Shown: positions 28,738-37,644, numbered from the stretch's first letter. The stretch: DNA of 64,000 bases from Bradyrhizobium sp. RD5-C2 (GCF_019972155.1 NZ_BOVL01000067.1:19334-83333), one strand, 5' to 3'. The notes: generated by a model not told the origin, from the sequence alone. Numbers and translations are program-made.

Positions 28738-29283
28738 CTAATCCGCCGGCACCGTCGCCGCGCCTTCGCCGAGCGCGCGCTGCATCAGCACGGTGTCGAG
28801 CCAGCGGCCGAATTTCAGGCCGACATTCGGGAGCGTCCCGATCATCTGAAAGCCGCAGCGGCGGTGCAGGCCGATCGAGCCGGCATTGGCCTGGTCCCCG
28901 ATCACCGCGATCATCTGGCGGAAGCCGCGTCCGTCGCATTCGGCGATCAGGCGCTCCATCAGCTTGAGGCCGATGCCGCGGCGATGGACCGCGGGATCCA
29001 GATAGACCGAGTTCTCGACCGTGAAGCGATAGGCCGGCCGCGGCCGGTAGGGGCCGGCATAGGCGTAGCCGGCGACGCGGCCGTCCAGCACGGCGACGAA
29101 ATAGGGGAAGTCGCCATCGATCAGCGCCCGGTAGCGGCGGGTCATCTCGGCAAGGTCGGGCGGGATCAGCTCGAAGGTCGCGGTGCCGAAGCGCACCGCG
29201 TGCTCATAGATCGCGGTGATGGAGGGCAGGTCCGCCTCGGCGGTCGGCCTGATTTCCGGATCGGGCAGAGCTGGTGTGGACAT
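28738..29283 (-). CDS. GNAT-family N-acetyltransferase (phosphinothricin acetyltransferase-like)
   Basis: This is a cytosolic acetyl-CoA-dependent acetyltransferase, 181 aa. IRPTAEADLPSITAIYEHAV at the N-terminus, AGYAYAGPYRPRPAYRFTVE in the core, and the acetyl-CoA loop HRRGIGLKLMERLIAE (Q/RxxGxG/A) are clear. The pattern is closest to the Pat/Bar branch that acetylates phosphinothricin or methionine sulfone-like compounds; the natural substrate is unknown. ATG 29283 begins MSTPALPD. It lies downstream of the Bax-inhibitor gene but beyond a strong terminator. Confidence 0.88.
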   Translation of the reverse strand: MSTPALPDPEIRPTAEADLPSITAIYEHAVRFGTATFELIPPDLAEMTRRYRALIDGDFPYFVAVLDGRVAGYAYAGPYRPRPAYRFTVENSVYLDPAVHRRGIGLKLMERLIAECDGRGFRQMIAVIGDQANAGSIGLHRRCGFQMIGTLPNVGLKFGRWLDTVLMQRALGEGAATVPAD

Positions 29284-29310
29284 GCCGCAAGCGTATTTTT
29301 GCCCTGCGCA

Positions 29311-29341
29311 AAAGAAAAGCCCCGGCCGCAAGGCCGGGGCT
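29311..29341 (-). terminator. Terminator of the Bax-inhibitor-1 gene
   Basis: A perfect 10-bp GC stem (29318-29327 with 29332-29341) with loop GCAA is followed on the minus strand by TTTTCTTT. It lies 27 bases past the stop of the gene at 29368-30159 and should separate it from the acetyltransferase gene. Confidence 0.88.
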
Positions 29342-29367
29342 CTGGTCGATCGGTTCGCTCGAGGCGC

Positions 29368-30159
29368 TTAGTCGCGCTGACCGAGCAGCTGCAGCAGCAG
29401 CGTGAACAGGTTGATGAAGTTCAGGTAGAGCGACAGCGCACCAGTGATTGCCGCACGCTCTGCCGCCACGCCACCCTGCGAGGCGTAGCCGTAGATGTAG
29501 TCGTTCTTCAGCCGCTGGGTGTCCCAGGCGGTGAGGCCCGCGAACACCAGCACGCCGACCACCGAGACGATGAACTGCAGCGCCGAGCTCGCCAGGAACA
29601 GGTTGACCAGGCTCGCGATGATGATGCCGATCAGACCCATGAACAGGAACGAGCCCATGCCGCTCATGTCACGCTTGGTGGTGTAGCCGTAGAGGCTCAG
29701 CGCACCGAACGTCGCCGCGGTGATGAAGAACACGCGCACGATCGAGGTGTGCGTGTACACCAGGAAGATCGACGACAGCGACAGGCCCATCAGCGCCGAG
29801 AACACCCAGAACAGCAGCTGGGCGGTCGCCGGCTGCAGGCGGTTGATGCCGGCCGAGATGACGAACACCATCGCCAGAGGGGCGAGGATGAACAGCCACT
29901 TCAGCGGGCTCACGAACATCGCGTAGCCGAACTGCGTCAGATAGGCGTTGCCGAACTTGGCGACGGCGGCGGACTGATCAGTGGTCACCGCACCCATGTA
30001 GACACCGAGCGCGGCCAAGCCGGTGATGGCGAGGCCGATGCTCATGTAGTTGTAGATGCGCAGCATGTAGGCGCGCAGACCGGCGTCGACGGCCGCAGCG
30101 TCAATGCGCCCGGCGGCCCGGCCGAAAGGAGAAGCGTAGTTACGGTCTAGGTCCGACAT
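29368..30159 (-). CDS. Bax inhibitor-1/YccA family inner-membrane protein
   Basis: The 263-aa product has seven predicted membrane helices from about residue 30 (YNYMSIGLAITGLAALGVYM onward). The BI-1 family pattern is visible, including ALTGLSLSSIFLVYT-like LMGLSLSSIFLVYTH and the C-terminal acidic/polar ending after ALSLYLNFINLFTLLLQLLG. Bacterial BI-1/YbhL proteins are linked to calcium leak or membrane-protein quality control. ATG 30159 begins MSDLDRNYASPFG. The 5' leader carries a 37-nt hairpin compatible with the ybhL leader motif. Confidence 0.9.
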   Translation of the reverse strand: MSDLDRNYASPFGRAAGRIDAAAVDAGLRAYMLRIYNYMSIGLAITGLAALGVYMGAVTTDQSAAVAKFGNAYLTQFGYAMFVSPLKWLFILAPLAMVFVISAGINRLQPATAQLLFWVFSALMGLSLSSIFLVYTHTSIVRVFFITAATFGALSLYGYTTKRDMSGMGSFLFMGLIGIIIASLVNLFLASSALQFIVSVVGVLVFAGLTAWDTQRLKNDYIYGYASQGGVAAERAAITGALSLYLNFINLFTLLLQLLGQRD

Positions 30160-30235
30160 GGTCGAATTCCCGTGGTTGGTCCCGGTGGAGCGCAAGGGAT
30201 TTGCGGCGCCGGTTCTAAATCTATCTCAGATGGCT

Positions 30236-30272
30236 CGGTTTGCGGAACATTAATTGCGTGTCATTCAAACCG
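30236..30272 (-). promoter_or_regulatory. Possible ybhL-type leader hairpin
   Basis: On the minus strand CGGTTTG pairs with CAAACCG across a 23-base loop region (37 nt in all), in the 5' leader about 75 bases before the Bax-inhibitor-1 start. An alphaproteobacterial RNA motif named ybhL is known from leaders of this gene family and has about this size. I cannot check the conserved bases from memory, so the match rests on location, size and the stem. Confidence 0.35.
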
Positions 30273-30393
30273 ACTATCCGACCCGAGTGGTATGTGGGAA
30301 ATTAACACATCCGACGCAAGCTTCCACGCGCGGCCGAATGTCGCTCTAGCCTAGCATTTGTAGGCAAAACGGCGCTGCCGCCGCTACAAATTG

Positions 30394-32964
30394 TCACAAA
30401 TTCCGCAGCACCGAGGCCGGCTTCTGGTTCAGCGCGAGCAGCGTTCCCGCCAGCCCCAATCCGACGGTGACGACCAGCGCGGCGACCACGACCAGCGCTG
30501 CGCTGCCGGCCTGCCAGATGAAACTCAGCGTCATCAGCCGCGTCACGATCAGCCAGGCCGCGACCGAACCGGCGATCACCCCGAAGATTGCGGTTGCAAA
30601 GCCGATCATCAGATACTCCAGCGCGTAGGCGCCGAGCAATCGCACCCGGGTTGCGCCGAGCGTCTTGAGGATCACGGCGTCATAGACGCGGTGGCGGTGG
30701 CCGGCGGCGAGCGCGCCGCCCAGCACCAGGATCGCCGAGATCAGCGTCACGGCGCTGGCGCCGCGGATCGCCAGCACCAGATTGCTGACCACGGCGCCGA
30801 CCGTTTCCAGCGCCTCGCGGACCCGGACGCTGGTCACCATCGGGAACGCGTCGGCGACCTGCTTGATGATACGCGCATCATCGGTGGCGCCGGCATGGGG
30901 TTCCGTCAGGGTCGCGACGTGGCTATGCGGGGCGCCCTTGAAGGCATTCGGCGAGAACACCAGCACGAAGTTGATGCCGAGGCCCTGCCAGTCGATGTTG
31001 CGCAGATTGGCGATCTTGGCCGGAACATCGCGGCCGAGCACATTGACCACGATCTCGTCGCCGATCTTCAAGGACAGGCCGTCGGCGATCTTCTTCTCCA
31101 TCGAGACCAGCGGAGGTCCGCTGTAGTCCGGTCCCCACCATTCGCCCTCGACGATCTTCGAGCCCTTGGGAACTTCGCCCGTGTAGGTCAGGCCGCGGTC
31201 GCTTTGCAGCACCCATTCCGAATCGACCGACGGCTTGAGCTGGTCGGCCTTGACGCCGCGCGCCGCGACGATGCGCCCGCGCAGCATCGCCACGTCCTCG
31301 ATGGTCGAGTCCGGAGCGATCTGCTTGAGGAAAGCACCAAAGCGGTCGGCTTCGGTGGAGGGGATGTCGATGAAGAAGAACGACGGCGCCCGTTCCGGCA
31401 ATGCGGCCAGGAATTGCCGGCGCAGATTGCCGTCGATCTGGGTGATGGTGACGAGCACCGCGAGCCCGAGGCCCAGCGACAGCACCACCGACGGCGTCAG
31501 CGCGCCCGGCCGGTGGATGTTGGCGATTGCGAGCCGCAGCATGGTGATGCGGCTGCGCGGCAGCCGCCGCGCCACCGCCATCAGGATTTCGGCGATCCCG
31601 CGCAGCAGCAGGAACACCGCGATCGACGAGGCAACGAACACGGTGGCGACCCGCTTGTCATAGGCGAGCCCGATCGCAACCCCGATCAGGAGCGCGACCA
31701 CCACGGCCATCAGCGCCAGATAGCTCCAGCGCGGGCGATGCCACTCGCTGGCGACGGTCTCGCGGAACAGCGCGGCGACCGGTACGTCGTGGACCCGGCC
31801 GAGCGGCCACAGCCCGAACGCCAGCGCGGTGAGCTGGCCGTAGAGGAACGAGAGCGCGAGCTCGTCGGGATGCAGCGCCGGCACCACCGGCAGCGGCAGC
31901 ACCTTGCCGAACAGGTCGACGATGACGAAAGGCAGCGCGGCGCCGAGCACCAGCCCGATCACCGAACCGATCCCGGCCAGCACCACCACCTGCGTGCAGT
32001 AGATCGTGAAGACGTCGCGGCCGGTTGCGCCGAGCGCCTTGAACGAGGCGATGACGTCGCGGCGCCGGTCGATATGGCTCTTCACCGCGTTGGCGACGCC
32101 GACGCCGCCGACCAAGAGTGCGGCGAGGCCGACCAGGGTCAGGAACTGGGTGAAACGGTTGATGGTGCGCTCAAGCTGCGGCGAGGCGTTGTTGCGGCTG
32201 CGGACCTCCCAGCCGGCCTCCGGCGCAGCAGCCCGTGCGCCGTCGATCAACGCGGTGGTGGCGCGATCGTCGTTGGCGCCGTCGGGCAGCTTCACCCGGT
32301 AGATCCAGCGTACCAGGCTGCCCGGCTGCAACAGGTCGGTGGCGCGCAAGCTCGCTTCGCTGATCAGGAAGCGCGGGCCGAGGCCGACGCCGCCGGCGAG
32401 CTTGTCGGGCTCGGCCGCCACCACGCTGCGGATCTGGTAGGTCGCGCTGCCGATGGTGACGCGGTCGCCGAGCTTCAGGTCGAGCCGCGCCAACAGCGTT
32501 GAATCGGCGGCCGCGCCATAGGCGCCGTCGCTTTCGGCCAGCAGGTCGGCTGTCGGCATGTTCGGCTCGAGCGTCAGCTCGCCGAGCATCGGATATCTGC
32601 CGTCGACCGCCTTGAGCTCGACCAGCGCCAGCTTGCCGTCACCGCTGCGGGCCATCGCGCGCAGCGTGGCCGCCACCGACACCTCGCCGCGGGTGCGCAG
32701 ATACGCGACCTCCTCGGGCTTGGCTTCGCGCGAGATCAGCGAGAATGCGACGTCGCCGCCGAGCAGCGTGCGACCCTCGCGCGACAGGCCGTCGCCAAGG
32801 CTCGCGGCGACCGAGCCGACGCCGGCAATCGCCATCACGCCGAGCGCGATGCAGGCGATGAACACATAGAAGCCGCGCAGGCCGCCGCGCAGTTCGCGCA
32901 GCGCGTAACGGAAGGCAAGCGACGACGCGCGGCCCTGCACCGCGACTTCGGACGCAATGCTCAT
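30394..32964 (-). CDS. FtsX-like ABC transporter permease (YbbP family)
   Basis: This large inner-membrane permease (856 aa) has an N-terminal membrane helix (residues 30-50), a big periplasmic domain, two blocks of several membrane helices, and a final FtsX-type four-helix core. The C-terminal part carries VLGGALAAGHRHRVYDAVIL and LKTLGATRVRLLGAYALEY, typical of YbbP. With the ATPase encoded just upstream it resembles E. coli YbbA-YbbP, thought to export or extract envelope compounds. Its ATG overlaps the ATPase stop (ATGA). Confidence 0.92.
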   Translation of the reverse strand: MSIASEVAVQGRASSLAFRYALRELRGGLRGFYVFIACIALGVMAIAGVGSVAASLGDGLSREGRTLLGGDVAFSLISREAKPEEVAYLRTRGEVSVAATLRAMARSGDGKLALVELKAVDGRYPMLGELTLEPNMPTADLLAESDGAYGAAADSTLLARLDLKLGDRVTIGSATYQIRSVVAAEPDKLAGGVGLGPRFLISEASLRATDLLQPGSLVRWIYRVKLPDGANDDRATTALIDGARAAAPEAGWEVRSRNNASPQLERTINRFTQFLTLVGLAALLVGGVGVANAVKSHIDRRRDVIASFKALGATGRDVFTIYCTQVVVLAGIGSVIGLVLGAALPFVIVDLFGKVLPLPVVPALHPDELALSFLYGQLTALAFGLWPLGRVHDVPVAALFRETVASEWHRPRWSYLALMAVVVALLIGVAIGLAYDKRVATVFVASSIAVFLLLRGIAEILMAVARRLPRSRITMLRLAIANIHRPGALTPSVVLSLGLGLAVLVTITQIDGNLRRQFLAALPERAPSFFFIDIPSTEADRFGAFLKQIAPDSTIEDVAMLRGRIVAARGVKADQLKPSVDSEWVLQSDRGLTYTGEVPKGSKIVEGEWWGPDYSGPPLVSMEKKIADGLSLKIGDEIVVNVLGRDVPAKIANLRNIDWQGLGINFVLVFSPNAFKGAPHSHVATLTEPHAGATDDARIIKQVADAFPMVTSVRVREALETVGAVVSNLVLAIRGASAVTLISAILVLGGALAAGHRHRVYDAVILKTLGATRVRLLGAYALEYLMIGFATAIFGVIAGSVAAWLIVTRLMTLSFIWQAGSAALVVVAALVVTVGLGLAGTLLALNQKPASVLRNL

Positions 32965-33680
32965 GTCGTTGATTGTCCGTCGATGCGACCGGAGCGCAGC
33001 CGCACGACACGATCGCAGCGCTGCGCCAGCGAGAGGTCGTGCGTCACCAGCACCAGCGTCATGCCGCGCTCGGCGTGCTTGGTGAAGAGCAGATCGATGA
33101 TCTGCTTTCCCGTCGTCTCGTCGAGATTTCCGGTCGGTTCGTCGGCAACCAGGATGGTCGGATCGGGTGCGAGCGCACGCGCGATCGCGACGCGCTGCTG
33201 CTCGCCGCCGGAAAGCTGCGTCGGATAATGATGCAGCCGTTCGCCGAGCCCGACCGATTGCAGCTCCTGCGCGGCGCGCGCGGCGGCATCGGGATTGCCG
33301 GCGAGCTCGAGCGGCACGGCGACGTTCTCCAGCGCCGTCATGGTCGGGATCAGATGGAACGACTGGAACACGATGCCGACCTGGCGGCCGCGGAAGCGCG
33401 CCAGCGCATCTTCATCGAGGGCATTGAACGAGGTGCCGTCGACGACCACTTCTCCGCTGTCAGGACGTTCAAGCCCCGCCATCACCATCAGCAAGGTCGA
33501 CTTGCCCGAACCCGACGGGCCGATCAGGCCGATGGCCTCACCCGCTGCCACACGAAGGCTGATATCTTTGAGGATATGGACCCGAGCCGCGCCGGTGCCG
33601 AGCGAGAGATTGACGTTCCTGACGGCAATGGTGTCCGGCTCGACGTCGGTCAGTGAAGAGGATTCGATGAGACTGTCCAT
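32961..33680 (-). CDS. ABC transporter ATP-binding protein (YbbA/LolD-like)
   Basis: This 239-aa ATPase powers the adjacent YbbP-like permease. Walker A is GPSGSGKSTLL, the Q-loop IVFQSFHLIPTMTALENV, the signature LSGGEQQRVAIARAL and Walker B ILVADEPTGNLD, with the H-loop in VTHD. The MacB/LolD/YbbA subgroup fits the FtsX-type partner. ATG 33680 lies in CCATGG, where it overlaps the probable start of the divergent hydrolase gene; an upstream in-frame extension to 33836 would run into that gene and is rejected. Confidence 0.93.
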   Translation of the reverse strand: MDSLIESSSLTDVEPDTIAVRNVNLSLGTGAARVHILKDISLRVAAGEAIGLIGPSGSGKSTLLMVMAGLERPDSGEVVVDGTSFNALDEDALARFRGRQVGIVFQSFHLIPTMTALENVAVPLELAGNPDAAARAAQELQSVGLGERLHHYPTQLSGGEQQRVAIARALAPDPTILVADEPTGNLDETTGKQIIDLLFTKHAERGMTLVLVTHDLSLAQRCDRVVRLRSGRIDGQSTT

Positions 33681-34395
33681 GGTTCGGTCATATGGCACTT
33701 CCGCTGCTGCGGTCGAGGGCCGGTTGAGGATCTTCGTGCACATACTCGTGTTGCTTATGGGCTTGATGACGGCGGCAAGTGCGCAGACGCCAGCACCGGA
33801 CAATGCCCCGGCGCAAGGTTCGGCGAAACCGATCAAAATGGTGGTTCTGGGCGATTCCCTGAGCGCCGGTTACGGCCTTCCGGCCGCGGCGGCATTTCCG
33901 GTCCGGCTGCAAAAAGCCTTGGAAGCCAAGGGGATAAAGGTCGAGATGACGAATGCCGGAGTGTCCGGCGACACCGCCTCAGGGGGCCGCGAGCGGCTCG
34001 ACTGGTCGGTGGCCGACGGAACTGCCGCCGTGATCGTCGAGCTCGGCGCCAACGATGCGCTGCGCGGCATCGATCCCTCGGTGACGCGTGCCGCGCTCAC
34101 CGACATCATCACAAAGTTGCAGGCGCGCAAGATCGCCGTGCTCTTGTGCGGCATGCTCGCGCCGCCGAACTATGGCAGCGAGTATGCGGCGAAGTTCAAC
34201 GCGATCTATCCGGATCTGTCGAAATCGCTTGGCGTGCCGCTCTATCCGTTCTTCCTCGATGGCGTGGCTGCCGATGCCAAGCTCAATCAGGCGGACGGCA
34301 TGCATCCGACGGCGGAAGGTGTGGACATCGTCGTGAAGAATATCCTGCCCACGGTGGAGGCATTTCTCGGCGCAATATCAGGGCAACGCAGTTGA
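33679..34395 (+). CDS. Exported SGNH arylesterase/lysophospholipase (TesA-like)
   Basis: This periplasmic SGNH-family hydrolase has 238 aa with the start used here. Blocks I (VVLGDSLSAGYGL, catalytic Ser), III (ELGANDALRG) and V (DGMHPTAEG, catalytic Asp and His) are intact. A signal peptide with hydrophobic IFVHILVLLMGLMTAASAQ ends before QTPAPD. The start is uncertain: ATG 33679 overlaps the divergent ATPase start, while TTG 33724 would give a shorter signal peptide. The neighbourhood parallels E. coli tesA divergent from ybbA-ybbP. Confidence 0.9.
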   Translation: MVRSYGTSAAAVEGRLRIFVHILVLLMGLMTAASAQTPAPDNAPAQGSAKPIKMVVLGDSLSAGYGLPAAAAFPVRLQKALEAKGIKVEMTNAGVSGDTASGGRERLDWSVADGTAAVIVELGANDALRGIDPSVTRAALTDIITKLQARKIAVLLCGMLAPPNYGSEYAAKFNAIYPDLSKSLGVPLYPFFLDGVAADAKLNQADGMHPTAEGVDIVVKNILPTVEAFLGAISGQRS

Positions 34396-34560
34396 AACGC
34401 AGGCAGCGGGCCGTGTTGTGCCCGTAGGTTTACGAGCTGTTAACGGGTCGTGCTTCGCAGAGTCACATATCTCGGGTACAAATAGGCATCGGTGATTCGT
34501 CACCGGGCTGTTACAGGGCCGGGCTCCCAAAACCCGCGCCAAGCATCGAGGATTAATGCG

Positions 34561-35097
34561 ATGCCGCGTCTGTTCACTGGACTGGAAATTCCGGCCGAGA
34601 TCGGCCAGACACTTTCCAATTTGCGTGGCGGCCTTCCCGGCGCACGCTGGATTGATCCCGAAAATTATCACGTCACTCTGCGCTTCATCGGCGATATCGA
34701 TGGCCTCTGGGCCAACGAGATCGCGACGATGCTGTTTCGGGTGAACCGAAAGCCGTTCGAGGTCAAATTGCAGGGCCTGTCGAGCTTCGGCGGACGCAAG
34801 CCGCGCGCGGTGGTTGCCGCCGTCGAGCCCAGCCGGCCGCTGATCGAACTGCAGGCCGAGCTCGAGCGGATGATGCAGCGGATGGGGCTCAATCCCGAGG
34901 GCAGGAAATTCACGCCCCATGTCACGCTCGCGCGTCTGCATGACGCATCGAGCCAGGACGTTGCGGATTATCTGTCGGTGCGCGGCTACTTTCCGAGCCG
35001 CAGCTTCATGGCAGACCGCTTCGTGCTGTTCTCGTCGCGCGCGTCGACGGGCGGCGGCCCCTACGTGGTCGAGGATGCCTACGCGCTCTGCGCGTAA
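34561..35097 (+). CDS. thpR: RNA 2',3'-cyclic phosphodiesterase (2'-5' RNA ligase family)
   Basis: ThpR hydrolyses 2',3'-cyclic phosphate ends of RNA. It belongs to the 2H phosphoesterase family, defined by two HxT motifs. Both are present in this 178-aa protein: HVTLRFIGD (about 38-46) and HVTLARL (about 121-127). The N-terminus PRLFTGLEIP and later GLNPEGRKFTPHV match the family. ATG 34561 begins MPRLFTG; the open frame from 34492 has no support. Single gene between the SGNH hydrolase and zapE. Confidence 0.92.
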   Translation: MPRLFTGLEIPAEIGQTLSNLRGGLPGARWIDPENYHVTLRFIGDIDGLWANEIATMLFRVNRKPFEVKLQGLSSFGGRKPRAVVAAVEPSRPLIELQAELERMMQRMGLNPEGRKFTPHVTLARLHDASSQDVADYLSVRGYFPSRSFMADRFVLFSSRASTGGGPYVVEDAYALCA

Positions 35098-35153
35098 GGT
35101 TTCTTAGGATCGCGGCTTGAGGTGTTGGGCAGCGGCTGGTGCGGTCGGCCGTG

Positions 35154-35200
35154 GTATGCAAGGGCTTGCGCTTGCATACCCACCTGCCTTGCATACCCAC
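35154..35200. promoter_or_regulatory. Three-half-site operator-like array upstream of zapE
   Basis: GTATGCAAG (35154-35162) and CTTGCATAC (35171-35179) form a perfect 9-bp dyad with an 8-base loop. A 13-bp direct repeat CTTGCATACCCAC occurs at 35171-35183 and 35188-35200, 17 bases apart. The array is 55 bases before the zapE start. The spacing could suit a dimeric regulator, for example of the GntR type. Which protein binds is unknown. Confidence 0.5.
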
Positions 35201-35254
35201 TGGCCCAATTCACGGCTTGCAATTTTCCGCGCACTAGGGCCGTAAGGTGGGCCC

Positions 35255-36442
35255 ATGCTGTCCACCTCGCCGAGTTCCTTTCTCGAACACTACAACGCCC
35301 TGGTCGCCTCCGGCGCGATTGAGGCCGATCCCGCGCAGGCCCGCGCCGCCGAAGCATTCGGTGCGCTGGACGAGCGGCTCGTGAGCTACAAGCCGCAGCG
35401 CAAGCAAAGCCTGCTCGGACGGCTGTTCGGCGGCGACAAGGACGACAAGCCGCCGCGCGGCCTCTACGTCCATGGCGAGGTCGGCCGCGGCAAGACCATG
35501 CTGATGGACCTGTTCTTCCAGCAGAGCCCGGTCGAGCACAAGCGCCGTGCGCATTTCCACGAATTCATGGCCGAGGCGCATGAGCGCATCTATGGCTACC
35601 GCCAGCAGATCGCGCGCGGCGAGATCGCAGACGGCGACGTGATCGCGCTCACCGCGCAAGCGATCTTCGACGAAGCGTGGCTGCTCTGCTTCGACGAATT
35701 CCACGTCACCGACATCGCGGATGCGATGATCCTCGGACGGCTGTTCGCAAAGCTGTTCGATCTCGGCACCGTCGTGGTCGCGACCTCGAACGTCGCGCCT
35801 GACGATCTCTACAAGGGCGGCCTCAATCGCGCGCTGTTCCTGCCGTTCATCGCACAGATCACCGACCACATGGATGTGCTGCGGCTCGATGCGCGTACCG
35901 ACTTCCGGCTCGAGAAGCTCGTCGGCGTGAAGATGTGGCTGGTGCCCGCCGATGACGCGGCTCGCGATGTGCTCAATGCGGCGTGGCGCAAGATGACCGG
36001 CAACGCGCCGTGCAAGGCGCGCCTTATCGAGATCAAAAAGCGTTTGCTGACTGTGCCGTGCTCGTCGCATGGCGTCGCGCGCTTCAGCTTCGCCGATCTC
36101 TGCGAGAAGCCGCTTGCCGCGTCCGATTACCTCAGGCTCGCGCACGACTACCACACGATCCTGATCGACCATATTCCCGTGATGGACTACGCCGAGCGCA
36201 ACGCTGCCAAGCGCTTCATCTCGCTGATCGACACGCTCTATGACAATGCCGTGAAGCTGATGGCCTCGGCCGAGGCCGATCCGGTGTCGTTGTACCTTGC
36301 GGAAGACGGCATCGAGGCGATGGAGTTCAAGCGCACGTCCTCGCGCCTGATCGAGATGAGCTCGGAATCCTATTTGGCGCTGCCGCACGGCCGCAAGGAC
36401 TCCTCGGCCAGCGGCGCGTCGACCGGCCTGGTCGAAACCTGA
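35255..36442 (+). CDS. zapE: Cell division protein ZapE (AFG1-like ATPase)
   Basis: ZapE is an ATPase that associates with the Z-ring and affects its stability during division; it is the bacterial relative of mitochondrial AFG1/LACE1. The 395-aa product has Walker A GEVGRGKTML (74-83), Walker B LLCFDEFHVTDIADAMIL and the arginine-rich ATSNVAPDDLYKGGLNR. Length and motifs are normal. The stop codon lies inside the first unit of a short tandem repeat. mdh follows 230 bases later, a common alphaproteobacterial neighbour. Confidence 0.93.
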   Translation: MLSTSPSSFLEHYNALVASGAIEADPAQARAAEAFGALDERLVSYKPQRKQSLLGRLFGGDKDDKPPRGLYVHGEVGRGKTMLMDLFFQQSPVEHKRRAHFHEFMAEAHERIYGYRQQIARGEIADGDVIALTAQAIFDEAWLLCFDEFHVTDIADAMILGRLFAKLFDLGTVVVATSNVAPDDLYKGGLNRALFLPFIAQITDHMDVLRLDARTDFRLEKLVGVKMWLVPADDAARDVLNAAWRKMTGNAPCKARLIEIKKRLLTVPCSSHGVARFSFADLCEKPLAASDYLRLAHDYHTILIDHIPVMDYAERNAAKRFISLIDTLYDNAVKLMASAEADPVSLYLAEDGIEAMEFKRTSSRLIEMSSESYLALPHGRKDSSASGASTGLVET

Positions 36443-36487
36443 AATTCAGCCTTGAAATCCAGTCTCGAAATTCGGTCTTGAAATTGG
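36439..36487. repeat. Four-copy 12-13 base tandem repeat at the zapE stop
   Basis: Units are CCTGAAATTCAG, CCTTGAAATCCAG, TCTCGAAATTCGG and TCTTGAAATTGG. The TGA stop of zapE lies in the first unit. Each unit contains a near-palindromic GAAATTC core. It is low-complexity, non-coding sequence, and copy number may vary between strains. Confidence 0.6.
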
Positions 36488-36675
36488 TCTTGCGCGCGGT
36501 CCGGATCGGAGCAACTTTTCGTGTCTCCGGGCGGATGTTGCTGGCATGCCTGACCGAATTGCAGGCACGACCCGCAATCGGGCAGGCCGCGACTTGAATG
36601 GATCATTCGAAAGGGATAACCACCCTTGCAACCGACTTCCCTCCCTCCTGCACCAGTTCAAAGGACTGATTTCCC

Positions 36676-37644
36676 ATGGCACGCGACAAGATTGCTCTGA
36701 TTGGCTCCGGACAGATCGGCGGAACGCTGGCGCACCTGGTTGGCCTCAAGGAACTCGGAGACGTCGTGCTGTTCGATATCGCCGAGGGCGTGCCGCAGGG
36801 CAAAGCGCTCGACATCGCGCAGTCGTCGCCGGTCGACGGCTTCGACTCCAATCTGGTCGGCGCCAACTCCTATGAAGCACTCGACGGCGCCAAGGTCTGC
36901 ATCGTCACCGCGGGCGTGCCGCGCAAGCCTGGCATGAGCCGCGACGATCTGCTGTCGATCAACCTCAAGGTCATGGAGCAGGTCGGCGCCGGCATCAAGA
37001 AGTACGCGCCCGACGCCTTCGTCATCTGCATCACCAATCCGCTGGACGCGATGGTCTGGGCGCTGCAGAAGGCCTCAGGCCTGCCGCACAAGAAGGTGGT
37101 CGGCATGGCCGGCGTGCTCGACTCCGCGCGCTTCCGCTATTTCCTGGCCGACGAATTCAACGTCTCGGTCGAGGACGTCACCGCCTTCGTGCTCGGCGGC
37201 CACGGCGACACCATGGTGCCGCTGACCCGCTACTCGACCGTCGCCGGCATTCCGCTGCCCGATCTCGTCAAGATGGGCTGGACCTCGCAGGCGCGCATCG
37301 ACGAGATCGTCGACCGCACCCGCAACGGCGGCGCCGAGATCGTCAACCTGCTCAAGACCGGCTCGGCCTTCTACGCGCCGGCGGCGTCCGCGATCCAGAT
37401 GGCCGAGAGCTATCTGAAGGACAAGAAGCGCGTGCTGCCCTGCGCCGCCTATCTCAACGGCGAGTACGGCGTGAAGGACATGTATGTCGGCGTGCCCACC
37501 GTGATCGGCTCCAAGGGTATCGAGCGCATCGTCGAGATCGAACTCGCCGGCAAGGACCGTGAAGCCTTCGACAAGTCGGTTGCCTCGGTGCAGGGCCTGG
37601 TCGACGCCTGCAAGAAGATCGCGCCCGATCTGCTCGGCAAGTAA
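36676..37644 (+). CDS. mdh: Malate dehydrogenase
   Basis: Mdh oxidises malate to oxaloacetate with NAD in the TCA cycle. The 322-aa product is of the LDH-like (MDH3) type: IALIGSGQIGGTLAHL is the nucleotide loop, RKPGMSRDDLLSIN carries substrate Arg residues, and the catalytic His lies in GGHGDTMVPL (about residue 176). ATG 36676 follows a 5' region with GGACTGATTTCCC. It heads the mdh-sucC-sucD-sucA-sucB-lpdA cluster on the plus strand, separated from sucC by 161 bases. Confidence 0.97.
   Translation: MARDKIALIGSGQIGGTLAHLVGLKELGDVVLFDIAEGVPQGKALDIAQSSPVDGFDSNLVGANSYEALDGAKVCIVTAGVPRKPGMSRDDLLSINLKVMEQVGAGIKKYAPDAFVICITNPLDAMVWALQKASGLPHKKVVGMAGVLDSARFRYFLADEFNVSVEDVTAFVLGGHGDTMVPLTRYSTVAGIPLPDLVKMGWTSQARIDEIVDRTRNGGAEIVNLLKTGSAFYAPAASAIQMAESYLKDKKRVLPCAAYLNGEYGVKDMYVGVPTVIGSKGIERIVEIELAGKDREAFDKSVASVQGLVDACKKIAPDLLGK

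Noticed and set aside
30391..32502. 703-aa plus-strand ORF opposite the FtsX-type permease
   Set aside because: It is a high-GC antisense frame with Gln/Arg/Asp-rich sequence and no domain; the minus-strand permease explains the region.
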